Source of the DNA: Methylomusa anaerophila
Lineage (GTDB): Bacteria > Bacillota > Negativicutes > Sporomusales > Sporomusaceae
Assembly: GCF_003966895.1 (NCBI RefSeq)
Contig: NZ_AP018449.1
Location: 2,435,501 to 2,499,500 of the forward strand
DNA length: 64,000 bases
Reading direction: 5' to 3'
The translations under genes were made by a program, and so were the position numbers. This document shows, piece by piece, positions 16,021 to 25,562 of the stretch (positions within the stretch are counted from its first letter, which is position 1; each line of letters starts with the position of its first letter). The notes beneath the pieces are model-generated. The model worked only from the letters and a program-made list of their open reading frames with translations, was not told the origin of the DNA and ran no database searches.

Positions 16021-16254
16021 AAGGGTGGTTCAGAATGTCCAGCTGCTAGGCGTGACGACGATTCTGTGCAGTTCGTTCTCTTGCTTTAGTTTGTGCGGGG
16101 ACGTGAGCGGAACAGTACAGGGTAGTACGTGAAGCGAGCGCCCGCAGGAGCACGATTCTGATTTCGTTGGTGTTACCAACGCAGGTTAACTTGTCGCAGA
16201 TGACAGTAACGCAGATTGTGCGGCAACGCAGATGGGCGTTTTGAAACAGCCTTA
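16021..16254. repeat. Second palindromic repeat family, large degenerate copy
   Basis: The left end AAGGGTGGTTCAGAATGTCC and right end ...GGGCGTTTTGAAACAGCCTT are imperfect inverted copies. Inside are words shared with the ERIC-like repeat (GCTGCTAGGCGTGACGA, CAACGCAGATGG) plus an unrelated middle. It fills the lpxB-msbA gap. Confidence 0.55.
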
Positions 16255-16269
16255 AGCGAGGTACTGACT

Positions 16270-17994
16270 ATGAATCTTTATTGGCGTTTATTGTCCTATG
16301 TAAAACCCTACTGGCCCAGATTAGTCGTGGCTCTGGTATGCACACTGCTTGCCGCCGGGGGCAATCTATACGTGCCGTGGATTATCCGGGATGTTATCGA
16401 TGAAGTACTGGCGGAAAAGAATATGGCCATGCTGAATTTCATAACAGTCGGCATTGTGGTGGTATTCTTGCTGCGCGGGGCTTTCTTCTTCAGTCAAACC
16501 TACCTTATGTCCTATATCGGGCAAAAAGTAGTAATTGATATCAGGGAAGTGCTGTACCGGCACCTGCAGCGTCTTTCATTGTCTTATTTCGAAAGGTCCC
16601 AGACCGGATCCATCATGAGTTATATCACTAATGATGTAGCGGCGCTGCAAGCGGCTTTGGTGGAAAACGCCATTGCAATGGTAACCGAGTGCACCATCCT
16701 GATCGGGTCTTTGGCCGCTATGTTCTTTATTCACTGGAAATTGACGCTGTTAACTTTGATTACTTTGCCGCTGGTTATTCAAGCTATCAATATTTTTGGC
16801 AGAAAGCTGAGAAAATCCAGCATGATTATGCAGGAGCGGGCTGCTGAAATTACCTCCGTGCTGCAGGAAACCATTGCCGCTGTCAGGGTGATCAGGTCTT
16901 TTGCCCGGGAAGATTTTGAAATAGAAAAATTCGGGCGGGAAAACTACCGGAATTTCCGGGCCCAGATGAAAACTGCTCAACTTATGGCAACATTGACACC
17001 GGTTATTGAATTTCTGGGAGCCGTTGGGGTAACAGTAATTATTTGGTATGGGGGTCTGGAAGTAATCAACGGTAATCTGACTTCCGGGTCGCTGATTGCT
17101 TTCCTCATCTATGTCGTGAATATCACCAATCCTATGAAGCGGCTCAGCAATGGCTACGGGAATATCCAACGGGCCCTGGCTGCCGCTCAGCGTGTATTTG
17201 AGGTATTGGATACCGAACCGGAAATTCAGGATGAGCCGGGGGCCGCTAAGCTGCCGGTTATCAAAGGACGGGTGGAGTTTGACAAGGTCAGTTTTGCTTA
17301 TAAAACCGGCGAACCGGCGCTCATAGATATTTCCCTGCTGGCCGAACCGGGACAAATGGTGGCAATCGTCGGACCAAGCGGTGCGGGCAAGACTACCATC
17401 GCCAATCTGATACCGCGGTTTTACGATCCGGCGGCAGGGCGAATTTTAATTGACAATACGGATATAAAAAGGGTCACATCACAATCTCTACGGGAGCAAA
17501 TTGGTATCGTACCGCAGGAAACGGTGCTGTTTAACGGTACTGTTTATGAAAACATACTATACGGTGACTTGGCCGCTGCCCGGGAAGCAGTAGTGGCTGC
17601 CGCTCAAGCCGCCAACGCGCACAATTTTATTATGGAAATGCCGCAAGGTTACGATACGCCCATCGGGGAGCGCGGTTCCCAATTGTCGGGTGGACAACGG
17701 CAACGGATTGCTATTGCCAGGGCTATCTTGAAAAATCCGCGGGTGCTCATCCTGGACGAAGCTACCTCCGCTTTGGACACCGAAAGTGAAAAGCTTGTCC
17801 AGGAAGCTTTGGATAAGCTCATGGTTGGCCGGACCTCGTTTGTAATTGCCCACCGTCTTTCAACTGTTCAGCGTGCCAACCTTATACTGGTCATGGACAA
17901 AGGGCGGATTGTAGAGCGGGGTACTCATGCTCAACTCGTAGCTTCAGGCGGTCTCTACAATAAACTCTATCAAGTGCAATTTGCCGATGTGTAG
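16270..17994 (+). CDS. msbA: Lipid A export ABC transporter MsbA-like (fused permease and ATPase)
   Basis: ATG at 16270 (MNLYWRLLSYVKPYWPR) follows GCGAGGT; an upstream in-frame ATG at 16216 lies within repeat DNA and is unlikely. 574 residues. Six membrane segments in the first 310 residues are followed by one ATPase domain with Walker A GPSGAGKTT, signature LSGGQRQR and Walker B VLILDEAT. MsbA flips the Kdo2-lipid A core to the outer face of the inner membrane. The half-transporter works as a homodimer. Its position between lpxB and waaA fits; drug-exporter relatives look alike, so context supports the name. Confidence 0.9.
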   Translation: MNLYWRLLSYVKPYWPRLVVALVCTLLAAGGNLYVPWIIRDVIDEVLAEKNMAMLNFITVGIVVVFLLRGAFFFSQTYLMSYIGQKVVIDIREVLYRHLQRLSLSYFERSQTGSIMSYITNDVAALQAALVENAIAMVTECTILIGSLAAMFFIHWKLTLLTLITLPLVIQAINIFGRKLRKSSMIMQERAAEITSVLQETIAAVRVIRSFAREDFEIEKFGRENYRNFRAQMKTAQLMATLTPVIEFLGAVGVTVIIWYGGLEVINGNLTSGSLIAFLIYVVNITNPMKRLSNGYGNIQRALAAAQRVFEVLDTEPEIQDEPGAAKLPVIKGRVEFDKVSFAYKTGEPALIDISLLAEPGQMVAIVGPSGAGKTTIANLIPRFYDPAAGRILIDNTDIKRVTSQSLREQIGIVPQETVLFNGTVYENILYGDLAAAREAVVAAAQAANAHNFIMEMPQGYDTPIGERGSQLSGGQRQRIAIARAILKNPRVLILDEATSALDTESEKLVQEALDKLMVGRTSFVIAHRLSTVQRANLILVMDKGRIVERGTHAQLVASGGLYNKLYQVQFADV

Positions 17995-18005
17995 CATTCC
18001 AATCC

Positions 18006-18030
18006 GCGTTCTCTGTGCGTCTCGGCGGTA
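18006..18030. repeat. Degenerate CTCTGTG repeat
   Basis: GTTCTCTGTGCGTCTCGGCGG in the msbA-waaA gap is a decayed, single-sided match to the CACAGAG/CTCTGTG family. Confidence 0.4.
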
Positions 18031-18076
18031 AAAGGTTCCTCCAATTAGGTTATAGATTCAAAGCGAGGTAACTGCC

Positions 18077-19378
18077 ATGTACTTTATTTACAATCTTCTG
18101 GCTGTGTGTGTGCTAATACTGGCTGTGCCGGTATTGGCCTACCGTCTCATCCGGGAGGAAGGATTCAGCGAACGGTTACGCCAAAGTTTCGGTTTTTTGC
18201 CGGCAGATACTTTGACCAAGGTTGCCGATAAAAACGCTATATGGCTGCACGCGGCTTCTGTAGGCGAAATCGTGGCAACCAGTCCCATTGTCAAAGAAAT
18301 ACGGCGTGAAATGCCGCAGGCTACCATTATGATTTCGGTGGTCACCGCCAGCGGTTATGTCATGGCCAAGCGGATCATTCCCGAAGCCGACGGCATCATT
18401 TTCTTTCCCCTGGATATACCTAGATTGAGCTATATGGTAGTGAGAAAAATCAGGCCGATGGTTTTTCTGCTGGTGGAAACCGAGCTGTGGCCCAATTTTT
18501 TAAAAGCTGCCCGTAATTTAGGCATTCCGGTCATGATGGTAAACGGGCGCATCAGTGATAAAAGTCTGAAGCGTTACACCTACCTTTTTGGTGTTTTGAA
18601 GGATATGTTGAATACGGTGGTTAAGTACTGTATGCAATCTACTATCGATGCCCAGTATATTATCCAATTAGGCGCCGACCCGCGACGGGTAGTCGTGACC
18701 GGCAATACCAAATTTGATCAAAATTATACTGAAATCAGCCCGGCAGAAAGGGAAGTTCTCCGGCGGGAGTTGGGCTTGGCCGATGATCGCCGGGTCATTG
18801 TGGCCGGCAGCACCCATAAAGGTGAGGAAGAACTGCTGTTAACATCTTTTGAGCAGATACGGATTAAGTTTCCCGGCACCGCTCTGATTTTGGCTCCCCG
18901 GGAAATACTGAGGGCGGACGAGCTTATCGATATCGCTGCAAAATTCGGTTTTACCGCCCGCCGACGCACTTTAATGAAGGAGAAACCTGAGCTAACGGGC
19001 GGTTGTGACGTGATTGTCATTGATACCATCGGGGAATTGGGTAAAATTTACGGACTTGGCGACATTATCTATGTCGGCGGCAGTCTGGCAGCTACCGGGG
19101 GACATAATATCCTGGAACCGGCGGCTCACGGCAAACCCATTATTGTAGGCCCCCATATGTTTAATTTTAAAGACACCTATGCCCTGCTTTCCGGCAGGGG
19201 AGCTTGCGAGACTGTCTATGACAATGCCGGCTTAACCGAGAAAATCCTGGAACTGCTGGAGAATCCGGCGATGCGGGAGGAAATGGGCCGGCAAGCATTA
19301 AATATCATCCGGGAAAACCAGGGAGCAGCACGAGAAAGCGCCCGGCACTTAAAGGAATTGTTAGAGACTAAGTCTTAA
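18077..19378 (+). CDS. waaA: 3-deoxy-D-manno-octulosonic acid (Kdo) transferase
   Basis: 433 residues, ATG after GCGAGGT. WaaA/KdtA adds Kdo from CMP-Kdo to the lipid IVA precursor on the cytoplasmic face. An N-terminal membrane anchor (about 1-22) is followed by the LHAASVGE motif near residue 55, PMVFLLVETELWPNF, and the C-terminal donor-site motif GGSLAATGGHNILEPAAHGKPI, all conserved in GT30. Length is typical (E. coli 425). lpxK starts 16 nt after its stop. Whether it adds one or two Kdo residues is not visible. Confidence 0.96.
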   Translation: MYFIYNLLAVCVLILAVPVLAYRLIREEGFSERLRQSFGFLPADTLTKVADKNAIWLHAASVGEIVATSPIVKEIRREMPQATIMISVVTASGYVMAKRIIPEADGIIFFPLDIPRLSYMVVRKIRPMVFLLVETELWPNFLKAARNLGIPVMMVNGRISDKSLKRYTYLFGVLKDMLNTVVKYCMQSTIDAQYIIQLGADPRRVVVTGNTKFDQNYTEISPAEREVLRRELGLADDRRVIVAGSTHKGEEELLLTSFEQIRIKFPGTALILAPREILRADELIDIAAKFGFTARRRTLMKEKPELTGGCDVIVIDTIGELGKIYGLGDIIYVGGSLAATGGHNILEPAAHGKPIIVGPHMFNFKDTYALLSGRGACETVYDNAGLTEKILELLENPAMREEMGRQALNIIRENQGAARESARHLKELLETKS

Positions 19379-19394
19379 AAAAGGCGGAACAATT

Positions 19395-20612
19395 ATGCGT
19401 GACCGTGAAACTCTACAGGTATATTTATATCAATTAGTATATGGCGAAAAGCGGGGGATACTGCCGGATATACTGCTCGGCATACTTCGTTTGATTTCGC
19501 TTCTCTATGGTTGGGTCGTATGTATTAAACTCAGCCTTTATCAAAAAGGTATACTGAAACGTCACAAGCTTCCCTGTAAAGTAATCAGCTTGGGTAACGT
19601 TACTGTCGGCGGAACCGGGAAAACCCCCACAGCTCAGCGTTTGGCCGCCATTATCCGGGATATGGGTTACCGGGTGGTAATCTTAAACCGTGGCTACCGC
19701 GCCGCCTGGAAAGGGCAAATCGGACTGGTTTCCGACGGGAAAAAGATTTATATGACAGTGTCGGAAGCGGGGGACGAAGCATATCTGCTGGCGAAAAACC
19801 TGCCGGGAGTTCCGGTTGTCATCGGCCGGGACCGGGCCGTTACCGGTGAATATGCGGTCAGTAAATTTAAGGCGGAAGTTATTATTTTGGATGACGGTTA
19901 CCAGCACTGGCAGTTAATCCGGGATCTGGATATAGTGCTTATCGATACTCTCAACGTTTTTGGCAATAACTTTTTATTGCCCCGCGGCACTTTACGGGAG
20001 CCGCTTAACAGCCTCAACCGGGCTCATGCCTTTTTGCTGACTAAAGTTGACCAGTCAACGGGTATCGCCCGGGAGACCATTCGGGAAACTTTGGCAAAGT
20101 ACAACCAACATTCGTTAGTTGTCGAGAGCACGCACACGCCGCAGTGCTTCATCGAAATTGAGGAATGGTACAAAGGCGTTCGTCCCGAAACAGTACCGCT
20201 TGAGGCCAGCCGCGGCCGTCAGATACTTGCTTTTTCGGCCATTGGCAATCCTTCTTCCTTTGAACAAACTATCACCGACCTGGGAGCGGAAGTAAAGGAA
20301 TCTGTCCGTTTTCCGGACCATCACGATTATACCATGGCCGAAATGCAGAACATTATGCAAAAAGCGGTGGATAATGACGTCTGGGCTTTGGTAACCACCG
20401 AAAAGGACGCTGTGAAAATTCCTTCGGAATTTATTCACTCGGAACGCCCATTGCCGGTATATGTGCTGTCAATTGAGGTCCGGTTTCATGACGGATACGC
20501 GGAATTTATGGACATGGTCAAAGAAGTAACGAAAAATGGAGCCTGCATTGAGAAGTCGGAAGTCAGGAGTCGGAATGAAACGGTTTTCTCGGCGAAGTAT
20601 TCTGGCTTCTGA
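19395..20612 (+). CDS. lpxK: Tetraacyldisaccharide 4'-kinase
   Basis: 405 residues. LpxK phosphorylates the 4' position of the lipid A disaccharide precursor. The P-loop-like SLGNVTVGGTGKTP is near residues 65-78 after a membrane-associated N-terminal helix, and VVILNRGYR, ILDDGYQHW and LPRGTLREPL follow as in the family. It is longer than E. coli LpxK (328), partly through N-terminal and C-terminal extensions. The last residues (EKSEVRSRNETVFSAKYSGF) are written by a GTCGGAAGTCAGGAGTC repeat, so the true end of the ancestral protein was probably earlier. kdsB follows 26 nt later. Confidence 0.94.
   Translation: MRDRETLQVYLYQLVYGEKRGILPDILLGILRLISLLYGWVVCIKLSLYQKGILKRHKLPCKVISLGNVTVGGTGKTPTAQRLAAIIRDMGYRVVILNRGYRAAWKGQIGLVSDGKKIYMTVSEAGDEAYLLAKNLPGVPVVIGRDRAVTGEYAVSKFKAEVIILDDGYQHWQLIRDLDIVLIDTLNVFGNNFLLPRGTLREPLNSLNRAHAFLLTKVDQSTGIARETIRETLAKYNQHSLVVESTHTPQCFIEIEEWYKGVRPETVPLEASRGRQILAFSAIGNPSSFEQTITDLGAEVKESVRFPDHHDYTMAEMQNIMQKAVDNDVWALVTTEKDAVKIPSEFIHSERPLPVYVLSIEVRFHDGYAEFMDMVKEVTKNGACIEKSEVRSRNETVFSAKYSGF
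20551..20575. repeat. AGAAGTCGGAAGTCAGGAGTC repeat inside lpxK end
   Basis: Short imperfect tandem GAAGTCGGAAGTCAGGAGTCGG within the last codons of lpxK. The same word ends the gene at 43887-44372 and appears inverted at 62910-62928. Confidence 0.6.
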
Positions 20613-20638
20613 ATACCCAGGAGTTGGAGGTTTTATTC

Positions 20639-21397
20639 ATGAACACCTTATGCATCATTCCTGCCCGCTATCACTCTACTCGTCTGCCAGGCAAACCGCT
20701 GGCGCCTATTGCGGGAAAACCCATGATTCAGCATGTCTACGAACGGGCGAAGATGGCAAAGCGTCCCGGCGGCGTACTGGTGGCTACCGATCATCAATTG
20801 GTGTATGATACAGTAAAAGCTTTTGGCGGTGACGCCATTATGACCTCTGCCGACCATCCCACCGGTACCGACCGGCTGGCGGAAGTCGCCCGGCAGTATC
20901 CCGCTGTGGATATCGTCATAAACATTCAGGGGGATGAGCCGCTGATTGCCCCGGAAGTGATCGATCTCTTAGCCGGTACTTTTGATGATGATCCCGGACT
21001 TCAGATGGCGACGCTGATGACCGAAATGGACCCGAGGGAGTATGGCCTGCCGAGCGCTGTGAAAGTAGTGACGGATTTGCAGGGATACGCTATTTATTTT
21101 TCCCGCGCCCTGATTCCGTATCCCCGGAACCTGCCTTGTAATCCCGGGGGAATGACACCGGTTTATAAACATGTAGGCATTTATGCTTACCGGCGCGATT
21201 TTCTGCTCACCTTTGCCGCTCTTGAGCCGACACCGCTGGAACAGACCGAATCCCTTGAACAATTGCGGGCTTTGGAGCATGGCTACCGCATAAAAGTATT
21301 GCCGACCGACTTTAAATGCATCGGTGTCGATACTCCCGAAGATTTGGCGGCAGTCAACGCTTACTTTCAGGCAGAGGCTGACAAGCGACAAATATAA
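20639..21397 (+). CDS. kdsB: 3-deoxy-manno-octulosonate cytidylyltransferase
   Basis: ATG at 20639 is 8 nt after TTGGAGG; 252 residues. KdsB activates Kdo with CTP to CMP-Kdo, the donor for WaaA. The N-terminal nucleotide-binding signature IIPARYHSTRLPGKPL is complete, as are VATDHQLV, INIQGDEPLI (metal binding) and the C-terminal GVDTPEDL. Length matches the family (about 250). It is the first of four Kdo genes in a row (kdsB, kdsA, kdsD, kdsC). Confidence 0.97.
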   Translation: MNTLCIIPARYHSTRLPGKPLAPIAGKPMIQHVYERAKMAKRPGGVLVATDHQLVYDTVKAFGGDAIMTSADHPTGTDRLAEVARQYPAVDIVINIQGDEPLIAPEVIDLLAGTFDDDPGLQMATLMTEMDPREYGLPSAVKVVTDLQGYAIYFSRALIPYPRNLPCNPGGMTPVYKHVGIYAYRRDFLLTFAALEPTPLEQTESLEQLRALEHGYRIKVLPTDFKCIGVDTPEDLAAVNAYFQAEADKRQI

Positions 21398-21431
21398 CCA
21401 ATAAAAAAAACGAAAACTTAGGAGGCACGTT

Positions 21432-22280
21432 ATGAACGCAGTACAGCCAGTCAGTATTACTGATTTCCAGGTTGGCGGCCAAAACCCCGTGGCTTTAATT
21501 GCCGGCCCCTGCGTCCTGGAAGACGGCGAACGGGCGCTTAACATCGGCCGCGCCATTAAAGCCATTGCCAATCGCCTGCACATGCCTTATATTTTTAAGG
21601 CTTCCTATGACAAAGCCAACCGGTCGTCCTATCATTCCTTCCGCGGCCCGGGCCTGGAAGAGGGACTTGCCATGCTTGCCCGGATAAAAAAGGAACTGGG
21701 TGTTCCCGTTCTGAGTGATATTCATTGCATATCTCAAGTGGAAGCGGCGGCGGCGGTGCTGGACGTTATCCAGATTCCCGCCTTTCTTTGCCGGCAAACT
21801 GATCTGGTGTACGAGGCAGCCCGTACCGGCAAAGTCATCAATGTAAAAAAAGGCCAGTTTCTGGCGCCTCTGGACATGAAAAACGTGGTTACCAAGATCG
21901 AAGAGGCCGGGAATAGGAACATTCTGTTAACTGAGCGGGGCGCGACTTTCGGTTACAACAACCTGGTTGTGGATTTCCGGTCTTTGCCCCTGATGCGGTC
22001 GCTGGGGTATCCGGTTGTTTTTGACGCCACGCACAGCGTCCAGCTGCCGGGCGGAGCAGGAACCAGCTCCGGCGGGCAGCGGGAGTTTGTGCCTTATCTT
22101 ACCCGGGCCGCCGTCGCTGCCGGCATTGACGTTTTGTTTATGGAAGTTCATGACAACCCGCCGGAAGCCAAATCCGACGGACCCAATATGCTGTATATAA
22201 ACCAACTGGAAGATGTTTTGAAAGATGTTCTGGCTATAGATAATGTAATTAGGAGACATAAAGTGGGGAACTGCTTATAA
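21432..22280 (+). CDS. kdsA: 3-deoxy-8-phosphooctulonate synthase (Kdo-8-phosphate synthase)
   Basis: 282 residues, ATG after TTAGGAGGCACGTT. KdsA condenses arabinose-5-phosphate with phosphoenolpyruvate. Motifs [56 protein letters not shown] and [13 protein letters not shown] are diagnostic; there is no Cys at the usual metal site of the N-terminal strand beyond the conserved AGPCV. The final residues VGNCL and the TAA come from the start of palindromic repeat copy G, so the repeat set the present C-terminus. Confidence 0.97.
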   Translation: MNAVQPVSITDFQVGGQNPVALIAGPCVLEDGERALNIGRAIKAIANRLHMPYIFKASYDKANRSSYHSFRGPGLEEGLAMLARIKKELGVPVLSDIHCISQVEAAAAVLDVIQIPAFLCRQTDLVYEAARTGKVINVKKGQFLAPLDMKNVVTKIEEAGNRNILLTERGATFGYNNLVVDFRSLPLMRSLGYPVVFDATHSVQLPGGAGTSSGGQREFVPYLTRAAVAAGIDVLFMEVHDNPPEAKSDGPNMLYINQLEDVLKDVLAIDNVIRRHKVGNCL

Positions 22281-22387
22281 ACCGTCATCTGCGTCGTTGC
22301 TCCTGCGGTCCTCACTCCGGCGTACAACCAGTACGCCGGAGTTCCGGTCCTCGTCGCGCCTAGCATCTAACGATTTCTAAGCAGTTC
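22268..22387. repeat. ERIC-like palindromic repeat, copy G (short form)
   Basis: 120 bp with arms GAACTGCTTA and TAAGCAGTTC. Its first 13 bases lie inside kdsA and provide that gene's last sense codons and TAA stop. Confidence 0.85.
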
Positions 22388-22491
22388 GTGGCATTAATAG
22401 GCTGAGCAGTGGTTGAGGCGTTAAGGACCCGAGACTTTGGCAACGAAGTTCGGCAAAGTTTATTAGCAACCATAATATGGAGGAGTTTTCT

Positions 22492-23466
22492 ATGTCAATC
22501 GAGGAAGCCCGCGCCTGTTTGGCCATTGAAGCTGAGGCCATTCTCAGCCTCATACCGCGCATAGATGAGCGGTTTGCTGCGGCGGTTGAGATGATTCTCA
22601 ATTGTCGCGGCAGGGTTATTGTGACCGGTATGGGAAAGTCGGGTTTAATCGGCAAGAAAATCGCCGCTACCCTGGCTAGTACCGGAACACCGGCTTTTTT
22701 TCTTCACCCGGCGGAAGGAATTCACGGTGACTTGGGGATGGTAACGCCTGACGATGTCATATTAGCCATATCCAATAGTGGGGAAACCAATGAGATAATC
22801 AGCATTTTACCTTCCATTAAGCGCATCGGGGCCGCCATCATTGTCATGTGCGGCCGGGAACAGTCCACGCTGAGCCAAAACGCCGACTTGTTTTTGGATG
22901 TATCCGTCGCTAAGGAAGCTTGCCCGTTAGGGCTGGCGCCGACAGCAAGCACCACAGCTGCCTTGGCGTTAGGCGATGCCCTGGCTGTAGCGCTGTTATC
23001 GGCCAGGAAATTTACCCCGGAAGATTTCGCCCTCTATCATCCGGGCGGTTCTTTGGGGCGAAAACTCCTCTTGACGGTAGAAAACATCATGTGGAGCGGC
23101 AATGATGTCCCGCTGGTGACTCCCGGCAAAACAGTCAAAGAAGCATTATTTGTAATTACGGCCAAAGGACTGGGCGCCACCCTGGTGGTGGAAGATCTGG
23201 AAATGCGGCGGCTGATTGGCTTAATCACGGATGGCGATATTCGCCGCGGCCTGGAACGGGGACATAATTTTCTTGATAAACCGGTTACCGAACTGATGAC
23301 CCGGACCCCGCGGACTATCACCAAAGACAAGCTGGCGGCAGAGGCCCTCAGCATTATGGAGAAGAACAAACCCCGCCCGATTACTGTTTTGCCGGTGGTG
23401 GAAAATAGATCGCAGGCGATTGGCATTATTCACCTTACTGACTTGTTGCGCCAGGGAGTGGTATAA
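22492..23466 (+). CDS. kdsD: Arabinose-5-phosphate isomerase
   Basis: ATG at 22492 follows GGAGGAG by 8 nt; an ATG at 22477 precedes that site and is unlikely. 324 residues. It isomerises ribulose-5-phosphate to arabinose-5-phosphate, feeding KdsA. A SIS domain (about 35-165, with VTGMGKSGLIGKKIAATLASTGT and SNSGETNEI) is followed by two CBS domains (about 205-324), the full KpsF/GutQ/KdsD layout. Its stop overlaps the kdsC start by one base, so the two are translationally coupled. Confidence 0.96.
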   Translation: MSIEEARACLAIEAEAILSLIPRIDERFAAAVEMILNCRGRVIVTGMGKSGLIGKKIAATLASTGTPAFFLHPAEGIHGDLGMVTPDDVILAISNSGETNEIISILPSIKRIGAAIIVMCGREQSTLSQNADLFLDVSVAKEACPLGLAPTASTTAALALGDALAVALLSARKFTPEDFALYHPGGSLGRKLLLTVENIMWSGNDVPLVTPGKTVKEALFVITAKGLGATLVVEDLEMRRLIGLITDGDIRRGLERGHNFLDKPVTELMTRTPRTITKDKLAAEALSIMEKNKPRPITVLPVVENRSQAIGIIHLTDLLRQGVV

Positions 23467-24014
23467 TGATTAGTAGCGTGCAAAAGGCGCAACAGGTAAA
23501 ACTGATTATTTTCGATGTTGATGGTGTGTTAACTACCGGGCAGATCGTTATCGGACCGGACGGGGAAGCCTGCAAAGAGTTTAATAGCCAGGACGGTTTA
23601 GGCATAGCGCTGGCCCATAAGGCCGGACTCAAGACAGCGATCATTACCGGGCGGGAAAGCGAGATCGTCCGCCGCCGGGGCGACGAACTCAAAATTGCCC
23701 ATATCTATCAGGGAGCCCAGGATAAAGTAACGGCTCTCCATGATCTGATGCAGAAATACAGCCTGCCTCTCAATGAAATCGCTTATGTGGGTGACGACAT
23801 CAATGATTTGCCGGTCATGTGCCGGGTTGGCCTGCCTTGCGCCGTAGCCAACGCCGCCGCCGAAGTAAAGTCGGTTGCCCGCTATGTAGCCAACCGCCAA
23901 GGCGGCAGAGGCGCTGTCAGGGAAATACTTGAATTTATATTAAAAGCTCAGGGACAGTGGGACGGTCTGATCGCCGCCTACATGAATCCCGGGCGCTTTG
24001 AACTTACTCAATAA
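23466..24014 (+). CDS. kdsC: 3-deoxy-D-manno-octulosonate 8-phosphate phosphatase
   Basis: 182 residues, overlapping kdsD by one base. This HAD-family enzyme without a cap domain removes phosphate from Kdo-8-phosphate. Motif I is FDVDGVLT (near residue 17), then ITGRESEIVRRR (motif II region), and YVGDDINDLPVM (motif IV). Length and the QDGLGI motif fit KdsC rather than a generic HAD phosphatase. It completes the Kdo pathway in this cluster. Confidence 0.95.
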   Translation: MISSVQKAQQVKLIIFDVDGVLTTGQIVIGPDGEACKEFNSQDGLGIALAHKAGLKTAIITGRESEIVRRRGDELKIAHIYQGAQDKVTALHDLMQKYSLPLNEIAYVGDDINDLPVMCRVGLPCAVANAAAEVKSVARYVANRQGGRGAVREILEFILKAQGQWDGLIAAYMNPGRFELTQ

Positions 24015-24071
24015 AGGGACTGTTACACAATTAAAAGACTGTTGCAAAATGTTCAGATGCTAGACAGTCTC
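24014..24071. repeat. Remnant of second palindromic family
   Basis: AGACTGT (24036-24042) and ACAGTCT (24064-24070) form an inverted pair around GCAAAATGTTCAGATGCTAG, which matches the left end of the 16021-16254 element. It probably is a decayed copy in the kdsC-acyltransferase gap. Confidence 0.45.
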
Positions 24072-24091
24072 AGGGGGAGAGGAGCGGCAGC

Positions 24092-24985
24092 ATGCCGTTT
24101 AAGTGGCAATATTATACATTAAAAGCTATCAGTCGTGCGGTATGCCTGTTGCCATATCCTGCCGTTCTGCTTTTGGGTGAAATTTTGGGCCGGTTGTATT
24201 ATCACACTGCCGGCAGGCAGCGCCGGCGAGCAATCAAGCAAATCAGGGAAGGACTGGGATTAAGCCAAGAAGAAGCGGCCGCAGTTATTAAGCGATCATT
24301 CATCAAACTGGGACAGACGTTTTGCGAAGTGTTTTATACGCCGGCCCTCAATCCGGATAAAATAAAGCGTTATGTAACCATTGAGAATCGCCACTACCTG
24401 GAACAAGCTCTGGCGCAGGGTAAAGGAGTTGTATTCTTAACCGCTCATCTGGGAAACTGGGAGTGGTTTGGCGCGGCGCTGGCCCTGAATGGCTTCCCGG
24501 TGGCTGATATTGTCAAGAACCAGCCCAATGATCAGCATACCCGGATTCTAAACGAATACCGGCAGATGTTCGGCATCGAAATATTTGCCAGTGGCACCGG
24601 TGAGATTGTGAGGGCGGCCAGGGCGTTGAAAAAAGGCAAGCTTTTAGGATTTTTCGCTGACCAGGATGCCGGCAAGGATGGGGTTTTTGTCGAGTTTCTA
24701 GGCAAGATGGCATCTACGCCTCTGGGGCCGGCGGTATTTGCCCGGAAATTCAAATGCCCGGTTGTACCGGGGTTTATCGTCCGGGAAGCGGACGGGCGCC
24801 ATCGCATAACCATCCAGCCTCCCATCTACTTTGCCGATACCGGTGATCCGCAAGCCGATTTATACGATCTCACTGTCCGTATGACCAAAATTATCGAGGA
24901 TGCGGTGAAAGCCCACCCGGATGAATGGCTGTGGGCAAGGAAACGCTGGAATACTGATTATCAGGGGTCGGAGGAAAGCAGGTGA
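24092..24985 (+). CDS. Lipid A biosynthesis acyltransferase (LpxL/HtrB family), second copy
   Basis: 297 residues, ATG after GGGAGAGGAGCGGCAGC. The catalytic H-x4-E motif is HLGNWE at residues 119-124, followed by LGFFADQDAGKDGVFVEFLG and STPLGPAVFARK. It is clearly paralogous to the protein at 6052-6912. This copy lies directly between the Kdo and lpt genes and is the better candidate for the main late acyltransferase; two copies would allow two secondary chains. It ends 5 nt before the likely lptC start. Confidence 0.91.
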   Translation: MPFKWQYYTLKAISRAVCLLPYPAVLLLGEILGRLYYHTAGRQRRRAIKQIREGLGLSQEEAAAVIKRSFIKLGQTFCEVFYTPALNPDKIKRYVTIENRHYLEQALAQGKGVVFLTAHLGNWEWFGAALALNGFPVADIVKNQPNDQHTRILNEYRQMFGIEIFASGTGEIVRAARALKKGKLLGFFADQDAGKDGVFVEFLGKMASTPLGPAVFARKFKCPVVPGFIVREADGRHRITIQPPIYFADTGDPQADLYDLTVRMTKIIEDAVKAHPDEWLWARKRWNTDYQGSEESR

Positions 24986-24989
24986 AGTT

Positions 24990-25562
24990 TTGCACAAAAC
25001 AGCATATATTGCCATTGCCTGCGGGCTGATCTTTCTTGTTGGCGGGCTGTATTACTTTTTGAAAGAAGAGCCTTTACCGCCAGCGCCGCCGGACAGTCAG
25101 GCCGCCGGTAAACAGAGTATCCCCAATCTGACTTTTTCCGGCAGTACCATTGTGGAAGAGAAGGATGGCAAGCGAATATGGGAGTTAAGCGCGGAAATCA
25201 TTGAAGCCGATACCAGCCAAAACATCGCCACCCTTAAAAATATTAAAGGCGTCTTTTATCAGGAAAAGGGCGGTAAGATCGATATTGTGGCCAAAGAAGC
25301 TGTACTGGACACCAAAACCAAAGATATTAGCCTCCAGGGAGACATTCAGGCTACCGCCAGTGATGGGGCAGTCTTTACCGCCCCTCAGGCCAAATGGTCG
25401 GATAAGAACAAAGTATTTTCCGGTACCGGCGGCATTAAGCTTATCCGGGGCGATACCATCATCACCGGGGATACTATTGAGACGGATGCCAGTATGGAAA
25501 AAGTAAAAGTACAGGGCAATGCCCGGGTACTGACGGGAGGGACACCCAATGCCGGGAGATAA
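24990..25562 (+). CDS. lptC: LPS export ABC transporter periplasmic protein LptC
   Basis: No ATG fits: a TTG at 24990 (MHKTAYIAIACGLIF) lies 13 nt after CGGAGGAA and right at the start of the membrane anchor, so it is chosen; 190 residues. A single N-terminal membrane helix (about 4-22) is followed by a periplasmic beta-jellyroll with PNLTFSGSTIVEEKDGKRIWELSAE, the usual LptC opening. LptC receives LPS from LptB2FG and hands it to LptA. Its last 14 bases overlap lptA, so both are coupled. Confidence 0.87.
   Translation: MHKTAYIAIACGLIFLVGGLYYFLKEEPLPPAPPDSQAAGKQSIPNLTFSGSTIVEEKDGKRIWELSAEIIEADTSQNIATLKNIKGVFYQEKGGKIDIVAKEAVLDTKTKDISLQGDIQATASDGAVFTAPQAKWSDKNKVFSGTGGIKLIRGDTIITGDTIETDASMEKVKVQGNARVLTGGTPNAGR

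Noticed and set aside
16216..16269. Longer MsbA N-terminus starting at 16216
   Set aside because: The extra 18 codons lie in repeat DNA, and the ATG at 16270 has a ribosome binding site and starts the usual N-terminal sequence.
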